Source of the DNA: Wyeomyia smithii
Lineage: Eukaryota > Arthropoda > Insecta > Diptera > Culicidae
DNA: 64,000 bases
Reading direction: 5' to 3'
Assembly: GCF_029784165.1 (NCBI RefSeq)
Contig: NC_073695.1
Coordinates: forward strand, 209,889,781-209,953,780
Shown here: positions 47,455 to 58,987 of the stretch, one piece after another
How positions within the stretch are numbered: position 1 is the first letter of the stretch
Layout: each line of letters starts with the position of its first letter
Translations under genes and position numbers: made by a program
The notes under the pieces: generated by a model
What the model saw: only the letters and a program-made list of their open reading frames with translations
Database searches by the model: none
What the model was told of the DNA's origin: nothing

Positions 47455-50400
47455 TACTTACTTACTTAAATGGCCGTACGTCCTAAGACATGGCCTGCAT
47501 AACGTGGTTCCGCCAATTCACTCGGTCCATGACTGCCTGCCTCCAGTTCCGCGGGCACTCGGTACTTTGCAGATCGTGCTCCATCTGGTCCACCCACCTC
47601 GCTCGTTGCGCCCTTCGCCTTCTCGTTCCCGCCGGATTTGAAGCGAACACCAATTTTGCAGGGTAGCTATCCGGCATTCTAGCTACATGTCCTGCCCAGC
47701 GTATCCTTCCAGCTTTAGCAACTTTCTGAATACTGGGTTCACCGTAGAGGCGCGCAAGCTCGTGGTTCATCCTACGCCTCCACACTCCGTTCTCCTGCAC
47801 ACCGCCAATGATGGTTCTTAGCACCCGACGTTCAAAAACTCCGAGTGCTCGCAAGTCCTCCTCGAGCATTGTCCACGTTTCATGCCCGTAGAGAACGACC
47901 GGTCTTATTAGCGTTTTGTACAGGATACACTTGGTGCGAAGACTCAGATTATGCGACCGTAGTTTTTTATGGAGCCCATAGTAGGCACGACTTCTACTGA
48001 CAATACGTCTCCTTATCTCCCGGCTGGTATCATTATTCTCAGTTACCAGAGAACCGAGGTACACAAACTCGTCGACCACCTCGAACTCATCTCCGTCGAT
48101 TGTTACCGTATTGCCTAGGCGTGCCCTGTCGTGCTCGGACCCACCTGCAAGCATATACTTAGTTTCTGGCGTATTAATCTTCAGTCCGATCCTTTCTGTT
48201 TCACGTTTCAGTCGGGTATACTGGTCTGTCACCGTCTCAAATTTTCTGCCGACAATATCCACCTCATCCGCAAAGCAAATAAATTGACCCGATCTGTTGA
48301 AAATCGTGCCTCGCATGTCAAACCCCGCTCGTCTCATAACACCCTCTAGCGCGACGTTAAGCAATAAGTAGGAGAGTCCATCACCTTGTCGGAGCCTCCT
48401 GTGAGACTCGAATGGGTCTGACGTTCCACCCGAAATTCTCACACAACACTTCACATCCTCCATCGTAGCCTTAATCAGTCTTGTCAGCTTCCCCGGGAAG
48501 CCGTTTTCGTCTAGAATTTTCCATTGCTCTTGTCGGTTTATTGAATCGTATGCGGCTTTAAAATCGACGAAAAGATGGTGTGTAGGGACTCTAAACTCAC
48601 GGCACTTTTGGAGGATCTGCCGCAGTGTAAAGATTTGGTCAGTCGTAGACCGTCCTTCCATAAAGCAGGCCTGATAGCTTCCTACAAACCTGCTGGCTAA
48701 TGGTGACAGGCGTTGGGAGATGACCTGGTAAAACACTTTGTAGGCGGCATTCAGGACTGTGATCGCTCGATAGTTCTCGCAGTCTAGTTTGTCGCCCTTT
48801 TTGTATATGGGGCAGATAACCCCTTCTTTCCACTCCTCCGGTAGCTGTTCTGTTTCCCAGATCTCGACGATCAGCCGATGCAGCGAGCTAGCCAGTTTGT
48901 CGGGGCCCAACTTAATAAGCTCAGCTCCGATGCCGTCTTTTCCTGCCGCTTTGTTGTTCTTGAGCTGCCGGATCGCATCCTTAACTTCGCTCATTGTTGG
49001 GGGTGGCACATCTTCGTCGTTCGTTGCACCGACCACGTCTTCTTCGCTCCTGTTGTGGTCTCCTGCTTGCACGCCATTCAGGTGTTCATCGTAGTGCTGC
49101 TTCCACCTTTCGATCACCTCACGATCATCCGTCAAAATGCCTCCATTCTTATCCCTACACATTTCGGCTCGTGGGACAAAGCCTCTGCGGGATCCGTTGA
49201 GTTTTTGGTAGAACTTTCGTGTTTCGTGTGTGCGGTGCAGCTGCTCGAGTTCTTCACATTCCTCCTCTTCCTGGCGACGCTTTTTTTCCTTGAAAAGTTG
49301 GACTTGCTGCCTCCGTTTCAGTCTATATCGCTCCACATTCTGACGGGTGGCTCTACGCAGCATTGTTGCCCGCGCTGCGTTCTTCTCGTCCAAAATCTGC
49401 CGACATTCTTCGTCAAACCACTCGTTAAGTCGATTCGGTTGCACGTGTCCCAGGACTTCCTCCGCAGCACTGCTGATAGCTGTTTACACGGCATTCCAGC
49501 GATCCCCTAGAGGGGCTTCTTCAAGCTCTCCCTCTTCTGGCAGTGCAGCTTCGAGCGATGACGCGTACTGTGTTGCGATGTCGTGTTGCTTCAGTCGCGC
49601 GAGATTATACCGTGGCGGGCGACGGTACCGTATGTTATTCACAACGGATAGTTTTTGGCATATCTTAACCACTGGGTAGTGATCCGAATCGATGTTAGCG
49701 CCTCGATGTGATCTGACATCGATAATGTCCGAGAAGTGCCGACCATCTATCAAAAGGTGGTCGATTTGTGTTTCTGTTCTATTCAGTGATCTCCAGGTGA
49801 GTCTATGGTGAAGGCTACGCTGAAAGAAGATGCTACGTATGGCCATGTACTTGGAGGTGGCGAAGTCGATTAGTCTGAGGCCATTTTCATTCGTCAGCTG
49901 GTGTGCACTGAATCGTCCAATCACCGGTCTGTACTCCTCCTCCTGGCCAACCTGAGCGTTGTAATCCCCGATGATGATCTTGACATCATGTTTTGGGCAG
50001 CGGTCATATTCACTCTCCAACTGCGCGTTGAATTCGTTCTTGTCGTCATTGGTACTTCCGAGGTGTGGGCTATGCACGTTGATAATACTAATGTTGAAGA
50101 AACGGCCTTTGATCCTCAACCTGCACATTCTAGGGCTGATTGGCCACCACCCGATCACCCGCTTCTGCATCTCTCCCATCACTATAAAAGCTGTTCCCAG
50201 CTCATGTGTGCTTCCACAACTCTGGTATATGGTGTGACCATCCCTGTACGTACGCACCATCGTCCCCTTCCAGCATACCTCCTGCAGCGCTACGATGTTG
50301 AACTTGCGGGTCTTCAATTCCTCGGAAAGCACGAGTGTACTTCCTAGGAAGTTGAGAGATCGGCAGTTCCATGTTCCGAGAATCCAATCGTTAGTCCGTT

Positions 50401-50816
50401 TTCGTTGCCTAGGTCCTAGCCGATTGTTCCGGTCCGTACTTAACGTTATTGCGTTCGTTGGTGTTGTTTTTTAATGGTGCGGGCTTGCGAGGCCAGCGAC
50501 CAACCCCACGATGTCGCAGGAGGGCCATCGTAGTGCCATTGTTCAGAGTCCCGAGCACTACCAGGACTTGAGAAGGACACTGCGTTACTTAGAACGCTTC
50601 TGTTGGTGTCGATCCCAGGAAACTCCCTTCCGAGAAAGGAAGCCCCGCCCCCTGTCAGCATGCGACCAGCAGTCCCACCAGGGTTGGTTACCCGATCTTT
50701 TCACTGGTTACTCGCACATCAATTGGAACCACGAGAAGGTAGGGGGACGGTAGCTGGAAGGCTGAGGTTCACTAGTGGGAACTGTTATGCGCCTTTGGTC
50801 CAGTCATTAACCAACC
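47455..50816 (-). mobile_element. RTE-clade LINE (JAM1-like), complete ends, 3362 bp
   Basis: Flanked by a perfect 11-bp duplication. On the minus strand it starts GGTTGGTTAATGACTGG, has about 350 nt of 5' untranslated sequence, one long coding region for endonuclease and reverse transcriptase, only about 13 nt between the stop codon and the tail, and a tail of TAAG repeats (TTACTTACTTACTT on the plus strand, 47455-47468). A minimal 3' UTR and a simple-repeat tail are features of the RTE clade; JAM1 of mosquitoes is of this type. One in-frame stop and an altered RT active site make it inactive. Confidence 0.92.
47483..50460 (-). pseudogene. RTE LINE polyprotein: APE endonuclease + reverse transcriptase, disabled
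   Basis: The frame is open from about 50460 but no ATG opens it; the endonuclease start motif ILGTWNCRS lies upstream of the first in-frame GTG. Numbering from the GTG codon at 50332, Glu18 (LQEV), GDYN at 122-125 and SDH at 216-218 are the expected endonuclease residues. A TAA at 49484-49486 interrupts the frame, and translation continues in the same frame. Numbering the second part from 49444, there is a coiled-coil-like Glu/Arg/Gln-rich linker (about 40-75) and RT motifs FVDFKAAYD (292-300), RQGDG (352-356) and CFADE at 390-394. The second Asp of the FADD box is Glu here, which should abolish polymerisation. The end (VLYGHETW, then WAGHVARM) is typical of RTE proteins. Confidence 0.9.
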
Positions 50817-51057
50817 ACTCAATGCCTAATTTCAATATATTATGTGTATGCATGTACCTAAAGTTCATTGTATTACAGATGTGAATGCTTCTCACATCCT
50901 TTGCACCTACCTGATAAATTTACCTATGAAAATGGTGTTAATGTGGAAGAAAAAATCGATTTTTTTACTTTATAATTAAAATGTTTTATTTTCAAACATA
51001 ATTACTTAGCATCTATTTCTTACCACTACTAAATACAGTAAACATTTTTGGGTCATT

Positions 51058-51575
51058 TTATGAGCTAGAATATCTTTTAATTGCTATTTTACTTAGAGGT
51101 ACGAAACTATGACATTTCTGTGTTCCAGGTATAGGTTTTACTTGACTGAATAGTTCTTCTAGTTCCTCTGACTTTTTTATGTACTGTTCTTTGCATATGT
51201 AGCAGAAATTTAATTTAGTTATCCATTTGTCTGTTTGTTGAACTGCCCAGTCGTAAAGTTTTCTTGGAGTTTTAATAGTATTTCCGTAATCTCGGGCAAG
51301 ACTTGCTCTCTTTGCCATTCGTTTCAGAGTACCTCCGATTGCGTCACAGGGACCTTTCCCATGTGATATTGCGAAAAAGTGCCACTCTACTTCTAATTTA
51401 TGGCTTAATTTGAAATCACACAGGCTCGCAATGTTTTTTTTTTTTTGTTTTTATAATGAGCAGCTGCTCCATCTGACATAAAAATAATTTTTGAGAAAAT
51501 AATTTTCTGTTTCATGAAATCAATTAATTTTGATATGAATAGCTGGACAGCCACAGTATCATGCGTCAAAACTTC
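51058..51575 (-). pseudogene. Transposase-like C-terminal remnant inside the inverted-repeat element
   Basis: Minus strand, two frames. From 51575 it reads EVLTHDTVAVQLF, later IIFMSDGAAAHYKN. A run of 13 T on the plus strand (51434-51446) then shifts the frame, after which it reads VEWHFFAISHGKGPCDAIGG, then TLKRMAKRAS, open to a stop at 51058. The SDG-x-YKN and HGKGPCD-x-IGG-x-KR combination recurs in many arthropod hypothetical proteins that I associate with DNA transposons; I cannot name the superfamily. Upstream is a TAA at 51576-51578, so the N terminus is missing or lay in another exon. Confidence 0.55.
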
Positions 51576-52283
51576 TTATATTACAATGAAACTTACATTT
51601 TCTAATTTACCATCTGTATTTAGTAATGGTAAGAAATATATAATTTTAAATTATAAAGCAAAAAAAACAATTTTTTCTTCCACTTTAACACCATTTTCAT
51701 AGGTAAATTTATCAGGTAGGTTCATAAGATGTGAGAAGCATTCACATCTGTAATACGATGAAATTTAGGTACATGCATACACATAATATATTCAAATTAG
51801 GCATTGAGTTTTACTTGTTTTAAATTGTTTAAAACCAAAATAATCAAAACATAACAAGTATTTCATTCTGGTTGTTTTACACTGAAAAAATAATATTCCT
51901 TAGTTTTAGTTTGAATTTGAATTTTTTATTTTTGAGAATAACTTTTTTCCTTAAATATACTCAAGTTGCGATGTATGAACGAAATGTAGCCAACAATGTT
52001 GTCTTCCACCAAAATTTTTTTAGCCAATTCGGAGATGATAATTTTTTTTAATCGATGTTTTGTGTTTAAATTGCATTTTTTTCAGTGTAGGACATGATAT
52101 ATAATTTTTTCCATTTTTTTTAATGAAAATTCACACAATTTCCTAAAAGTTACTTATAGAACGCTTTTTTGTAGAATTTACCGTTTTTGAATTATATTGA
52201 TTTACAAAAAATCGGCAAAATAAGTTTCGCCCTTTTCAGACTAATTTTGGAAAATGTAAGTATGCAGAGATGCTCAATTAAGT

Positions 52284-55200
52284 GATGTCTTCACACCCAA
52301 AAAGTTTCAACCAATTCGGAGAGGGTGCTGCCAATCCTTGAGACGATTTGGGATGAAATCCGTCATGAGCGTTTTGCGAGTGTTGGGGGATAAACAAAAC
52401 AAAGATTTTACATGACAATTAACAGTTCGTTTTTGTGACTTTCCTAAAGAAGAAAATGAACAGGTTTGTCGTTTTTGACTCCAAGGAAACCGACCAGCAA
52501 AAAAGGAAATTCTGGAAGACCATAACCGTAGGTTCAACTACTTGGTTTGCAACCATCAGCCACCAGGATGACAAATATGTTGGCTATTCGTTAATCGCCT
52601 TAATTGTAGTGGGACTAGAGGAGACCTCAAGAGGCCAGAAATATGTTCCTCGAAGACACTGAGATGAAAACGTTCGAATTGCAGGCTTGTTTTAATATCT
52701 TCAAAACCGAACCCAAGTTTAAATAGCTGCAAGACTTTAAAAGATTGATGAAACGAAAACGGAAGATGAACATCTACCGGATCAAATATTTTTCGCTATC
52801 TTCATAAGTCCTACTTGTAGCAGAAATTTTTCGGTCATACCAATCCATTCTGAAAAATGTCACTGACGCTTGGGTCAAACCATCAAATATATAAGGTCTT
52901 GAGGATATATAGTGTCTTGCCAAAGTAATCGTTTAATGTGCGTAAAAATTATCGAATTTCCGTTTGTTAAGTATTGAATGCTTTTCATTATAACAAGTCT
53001 CATAAACTGATAACATGGGGTATTAAATTGTTGACAGTGTGACAGATGTCAGCGGTTTTAAACAACAAGATTTACAACACCGGTGCGGAGAACGAAAAAT
53101 TGGTCTATATATGCTGGTTCGATTCACGTTTCGCTGGTGTAAATCTAGTATGAAGTTATTTCAAAAATAGACCACCGCTGAAGATGACCCTAGAGTGTGA
53201 TGGTAAAGTCATATTGCATTCTTATTAGACGATTTTTTAATTTAACCCTTCGTTCAATATAATGAAAAATACGTTCAAATAGAATAAAGTCTGCGTTGAA
53301 GTAGTCAAACTAAATTTTGTACACAGTGAAAGGATGCTCGTAATCTTTGCTCACACTGTTATCGTAGTGAAAATGATGGATATCAATCAATATTATTATC
53401 CAGATAGTTCAATAGCTCCGCCTATACTTCAATTTGGATGGTTTACAGTGTGATTGATGTCGATTCAATTTTTTAACATTTAAAGCAATCACAACTTGCT
53501 ATCCATTATTTACAATTTCGTCAACAGAATCGTAAGTGACACGTTTTATAGCCTATTATTTGACATTAGCCTTGTCTAATGATCTATGTTGTCGTAAACA
53601 ATACATGATTGAAAAAGGAACATTTTCTCTCTCGCCACAACTCATTTTTCACCCGAGGAAACGAGCTCTACTGAGCAGCCTGAAAGATCTACGTAATATT
53701 TTCTGTCGTACGATCTAACAAATCGTGTGCTACTTCACCTTTGCCAGCCCACATTGTAGCACACCCCGAGTCAAACAAGCCATTCATTTTTACCACCCAA
53801 CTGCCTCCTCTTGTTATTCATTCACCACCAACCCCAAACCGACTACCCGAGCCTACTGGACAGACAAGTGATACCGGGAGCCCATATTCGATTTTCCGCT
53901 CAAACAATCACCACCCCACAGACCTTAAGGTTATTCACTTTCCATCACTTCCCCGGCCAGACCTTCAACACCGAGCGCTGAGCTTGATGGGATGGAGTGG
54001 AAAAATGTTCGCCAATTTTTACTGATTAGGCTAATTTTGTTTCGTTTCGTTTCTTTTGTTTGACGGGGTCTCATCCTACCCACGACATGGACCTGGCTTG
54101 GTCAGACTTGGCCGGAGAGTTGTTTAATTTGCGTGCTTTTTCTCACATAAAATCATTTATTTGCCAATCAATTTTTGGCCAGAAGGAGTAGCAGCAGCAA
54201 CGGAACTGCACTGCTTCTGGCAGTTGGCGTTTGCGGATGATAGCTCGACCGAATTCCCACACGACTCCAGTAAAGCTAGAGAATCGAGAGCGCGTCCGTG
54301 CCGAACATTGACCGTATTAATAATTCATTAGGATAATTTCTCAGCGTAATTCAGTAAGCTGGGCAATAATGAGCATCCCGGCGCGCAGGGGTTTGAAACA
54401 TGAGAAATTACCCATCTGAAATCCAGCCCGTTCCGATAGGATCAAAGCTGTGCGGTGAATTGACTTAACTTTTCTCGTTTTTCCGTCCCAGTCGACCCCG
54501 GTTCTGTTCTGCCGTGGGTGCGCTGTTCTAGTCTTGTGAATAATTCGGTTTTTTTTGTTTCATGTTACTCGCTGTTTGGGGTGGAAATCGTACACGGCAT
54601 TACGGTAGCACAGTGTTGGCGGTTAAACCAGATTTAGCATGAGATTTTTCGCTGTCATTAGCATACAGATTCGACTATAGCTTACGGTACACTCGGGTCA
54701 GGTGTTTCGCAAGGGAATTTGTGCCACTTTTTCTGGGGGCATTTACATTATAATTGACTTTAGTCTACATGCAGTGATGTAAACACTGAAAAATAAGATT
54801 TGACGCCCAACATTGAAGGTTTAAGTTGAATTCACTAAACCTGAAAAAAGAAAAAAACATACGGATCAGCACACGAGCAATATAAGAAATCACTCACTGT
54901 TCGCAGAAACGTTGAATCAAATCCTTAGTGTAGTAGATGACCATCCATAAAAAACTCAAGAGTGGCTGTAGTGGCTGTAGATGATCCTAAATTCATTCAA
55001 AAGTGGAGCCTCTTCACAAAAGGAGTCCAAGTTTCCTAATCGTATCGTCGGAAAGGTATAAAAAGTTTCGAGGCATACGTTTTAATGTATCCCAATACGA
55101 GGCCAAATCTAATTTGCAGACGAAACAGGATTTTTTTTTCGGCCAAATACTTGAACATAATTTTATACCTCGTTCGATCGGCAGTGTGTCTCGGAAGAGT

Positions 55201-55435
55201 GCTCAATAAAAAGAAGCAAAAGTTTCCGAAAATGTTGCCCCAATTCAGGAGGGCTGATCTGAAGAAAAAAAGTGATACTGGAAGGGATCAGAAAAAGCTT
55301 AACTAAAATGAAAATTGTCTGATGCAAAGAATAATGAGCTATGTATGGAAAAGGTTAGAGTAATTCGCGGAGAAGACTAATTCCATCTTCCCTCCTGAAA
55401 GTATTGAAGAGTTATATCCGATAATTTTTATTTTC
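52284..55435. other. No gene recognised
   Basis: Noncoding DNA. From 53740 to 54660 it is GC-richer and contains a Pro-rich 94-codon frame (53741) without recognisable domains. AT-rich and single-copy-looking elsewhere. Confidence 0.4.
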
Positions 55436-55447
55436 TAATTAGCATCA

Positions 55448-55826
55448 AGGTTGGTTAATGACTGGACCAAAGGCGCATAACAGTTCTCACTAGTGAACCT
55501 CAGCCTTCCAGCTACCGTACCCCTACCTTCTCGTGGTACCAACTGATGTGCGAGTTACCAGTGGAAAGATCGGGTGACCAACCCTAGTGGGACTGCTGGT
55601 CGCATGCTGACAGGGGGCGGGGCTTCCTTTTCGGAAGGGAGTTTCCTGGGATTGACACCAACCGAAGCGTTCTAAGTAACGCAGTGTCCTTCTCAAGTCC
55701 TGGTAGTGCCCGGGACTCTAAACAATGGCACTACGATGGTCCTCCTGCAACATAATGGGGTTGTCGCTGGCCTTGCAAGCCCGCACCATTAAAAAACAAC
55801 AGCAAAGAACGCAATAACGTTAAAAA
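55448..55826 (+). mobile_element. Insertion consisting only of the RTE 5' region (~379 bp)
   Basis: From GGTTGGTTAATGACTGG at 55449 to ATAACGTTAA near 55823 this matches the first ~375 nt of the RTE LINE at 50816-50442 (opposite strand), with scattered differences, and then ends in a short A run. Exact 12-bp direct repeats TAATTAGCATCA flank it (55436-55447 and 55827-55838). It is therefore a discrete retrotransposed unit with the complete RTE 5' end but no coding region and none of the RTE's TAAG tail. Confidence 0.82.
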
Positions 55827-55838
55827 TAATTAGCATCA

Positions 55839-57580
55839 TTTCAAATACATAGATGAGAATATTAAAGCATTAAAGAATGTTTAGATAGTAGATTTTTTAA
55901 ATTAAATAATCTGAAAGTCGTTTTTTCTATAGCCACGATAGGATAGCAGAACAAGTTAGCAAAATGTTACCGGTAATAGTTTTAAAAGATTAAACTGCTA
56001 ACATCCTTTTTCAGCTTCGGAAACTAATACCCTCAACCTGAATTCCGGATCACAACAGCAGAAGTTGCTAGATTTCACATTCCTGACTGTCCATCATCCG
56101 TCGGAAAACAAATAGCACTTTGCTGTCGGAGCAGATGAGAATGCAGTTATAGGATCAAGCATCCGTAAAAAGGTGTGCTTTTTTGCCACTATAAAAAGCG
56201 CAGTTCCGGTGAAATCGTTAACGATACGAATAGGGGAAGGAAAACCCATACCAAACATTTTCTACGTACCCGAATTTACTGGTTTTGATAGAGCGCTGGT
56301 GTTTCTCCTTTCCCAGTTTTACTTTAAACTCTTCCCAGTGCACGGTTAGATTTTAATTTTGCAATACCAATCAACTTTCAAAAATAACCCCATAAAGTAA
56401 TGGCAGCGCTCATCAGCTTTCAGCGAGGCTCGATTAAGCAGCGGGATTAAGGCAGAAGACAAATTATATTCGCTAATCACAGAACCGGTATTGCCTCCGT
56501 TTCGGCTGGGCCCCGCGTGGACAATAAATTTAAGAAAATAAGCACTCCACGAAGCCGGTGCTCAGCACCGGGACTTTCCTCCCCCGGAAAGGTAATTTTG
56601 TTCGGATTTCCCGCAGCCGGTCTTCATTTTGAGGTGTGATTAATGTTAGGCTAATTAGTGCCGGTGCCCTCGTCGAGACAAAAATGGAGCTGTGAAACAG
56701 GGATAATTTTGCCCATTAAAACAGAAACAATTTTTATTGTCCTCCGCAGATTACGACCGGGGCTTGGCTGTAAATCAAACGTTTCGATGATGGCCTTGCG
56801 GTTCGCCTGATAACGCGCTTCTTTGTTTAATGAATTTATGGGATTTCAGCGGAAAATTTGTCGCTCCTAAAATCATTCAAAAATTTGTTTTGTCTCTGTT
56901 TTACAATTTGTATGGAATCCGATTTCGTCAAATTAAATTAGCTTTTGTAGGATTTTACACCCCATTTATATTACGAGTCCTTCAATACCATTCAGAGGCA
57001 ACTGTTTGAATCCTCTTCCTTCTCCATACGAAGGAAGTTTGACCTTTAGAAACAGATTACATTCACCCTTTTCACTATCCAAAGCACTAGACATTGTCGG
57101 CCCCAAAGAGTGAACACATCAAAAGGACAAGGACGGATAGAAAGCAACAAGAAAGCACTCGGATAAAAATAAATAGCAAACTTTAGATGAAATCGAGCAG
57201 CCGAACTCCAAAAACCGTCGTGCTGTAGACAGAAGCAAAATATCGTCTCGACATCAGAAGATGCGGAATATTAAATTGGCCAAGCTAAACTGCAATCTGC
57301 CACAGTCGCTATCTTGACTCGTATTTTATTTCTCGCTGCCTAGAACGCGCTGCTCCGTTGGGACAGCGGAAATTTGAATACATTGGAAAATGAAAAACGC
57401 GCTTCTTTGCGTTCGAAATCGGACATTGGGGAAGTCACACTAGAGGGAACGGGTATCAGCAGAAGATTAAGCAACTACAGGAGATTGGATTGGTTTGATA
57501 GCACATTTAAATATGATTTCCGAATTGGAAACTACTTCAGTGAAAAGTAATTTGTAACTCTATAACAGTGTAAATATAAA
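55839..57580. other. No gene recognised
   Basis: Mixed-composition noncoding DNA, GC-richer at 56400-56830. No open frame with recognisable content. Might include conserved noncoding DNA of a neighbouring gene, which cannot be judged from one sequence. Confidence 0.4.
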
Positions 57581-58060
57581 AAAAATAATAAAAATAAAAC
57601 TGAGAAACTAAAAATAAATGTAATGTAAAAGAAAACACAAAAAAAAACGAAACAAAAATGAACAAAAAGAAAGAAAACACAAAACAGAAAACATACAAAA
57701 GGAAACAGAAAACAGAAAACAGAAAACAGAAAACAGAAAACAGAAAACAGAAAACAGAAAACAGAAAACAGAAAACAGAAAACAGAAAACAGAAAACAGA
57801 AAATAGAAAACAGGAAACAAAAAACAGAAAACAGAAAACAGAAAACAGAAACAGAAAACAGAAAACAGAAAACAGAAAACAGGAAACAAAAAACAGAAAA
57901 CAGAAAACAGAAAACAGAAACAGAAAACATAAAACAGAAAACAGAAAACAGATCACAGAAAACAGGACACAGAAAACAGAAAACAGAATACAGAAAAGAG
58001 AAAGTAGAACACTAACAAAAAGCATTAAGCAAAACAAGATAATACAAAATACAAAAAAAA
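57581..58060 (+). repeat. Heptamer array, unit GAAAACA (about 40 units), with degenerate edges
   Basis: A-rich DNA becomes a regular GAAAACA array from about 57704 to 57985. A segment with the variants GGAAACA, AAAAACA and a 6-bp GAAACA unit occurs twice, 69 bp apart (from 57811 and 57880), showing an internal duplication of ten units. The edges (57581-57703 and 57986-58060) are diverged. Confidence 0.95.
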
Positions 58061-58987
58061 ATAACAAAATACAAAATAAAAAACACAAAATACACAACAC
58101 AAAATACAAAATACAAAATACAAAATACAAAATACAAAATACAAAATACAAAATACAAAATACAAAATACAAAATACAAAATACAAAATACAAAATACAA
58201 AATACAAAATACAAAATACAAAATACAAAATACAAAATACAAAATACAAAATACAAAATACAAAATACAAAATACAAAATACAAAATACAAAATACAAAA
58301 TACAAAATACAAAATACAAAATACAAAATACAAAATACAAAATACAAAATACAAAATACAAAATACAAAATACAAAATACAAAATACAAAATACAAAATA
58401 CAAAATACAAAATACAAAATACAAAATACAAAATACAAAATACAAAATACAAAATACAAAATACAGAATACAAAATACAAAATACAAAATACAAAATACA
58501 AAATACAAAATACAAAATACAAAATACAAAATACAAAATACAAAATACAAAATACAAAATACAAAATACAAAATACAAAATACAAAATACAAAATACAAA
58601 ATACAAAATACAAAATACAAAATACAAAATACAAAATACAAAATACAAAATACAAAATTTAAAATACAAAATACAAAATACAAAATACAAAATACAAAAT
58701 ACAAAATACAAAATACAAAATACAAAATACAAAATACAAAATACAAAATACAAAATACAAAATACAAAATACAAAATACAAAATACAAAATACAAAATAC
58801 AAAATACAAAATACAAAATACAAAATACAAAATACAAAATACAAAATACAAAATACAAAATACAAAATACAAAATTCAAAATACAAAATACAAAATACAA
58901 AATACAAAATACAAAATACAAAATACAAAATACAAAATACAAAATACAAAATACAAAATACAAAATACAAAATACAAAATACAAAAT
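58061..58987 (+). repeat. Heptamer array, unit CAAAATA (about 130 units)
   Basis: Almost perfect CAAAATA units, with isolated changes at about 58466 (CAGAATA), 58657 (AATTTAA) and 58874 (AATTCAA). It abuts the GAAAATA array at 58988 across about 20 irregular bases. Long minus-strand frames with a CILYFVF period are products of the repeat. Confidence 0.97.

Larger units (their letters stand above)
46976..52283. mobile_element. DNA transposon relic with ~600-bp terminal inverted repeats, split by an RTE LINE
   Basis: The left arm (46976-47454 plus 50817-50955) is the inverted match of the right arm (51664-52283). Examples are GCATCTCTGCATACTTAC at the outer end, TTGCCGATTTTTTGTAAA, ACTCAATGCCTAATTT and AATTTACCTATGAAAATGG. 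The arms differ by scattered substitutions and indels (12 extra bases in the left arm near 47020). The interior of about 0.7 kb carries a transposase-like remnant. Removing the LINE leaves an element of about 1.9 kb. The outer ends read CTAATTAAGC and, inverted, TTAATTGAGC, compatible with a TTAA target with one change; this is tentative. Family not assigned. Confidence 0.78.

Noticed and set aside
48878..49510. 210-codon plus-strand frame
   Set aside because: Antisense shadow of the RTE polyprotein, which has clear RT motifs on the minus strand.
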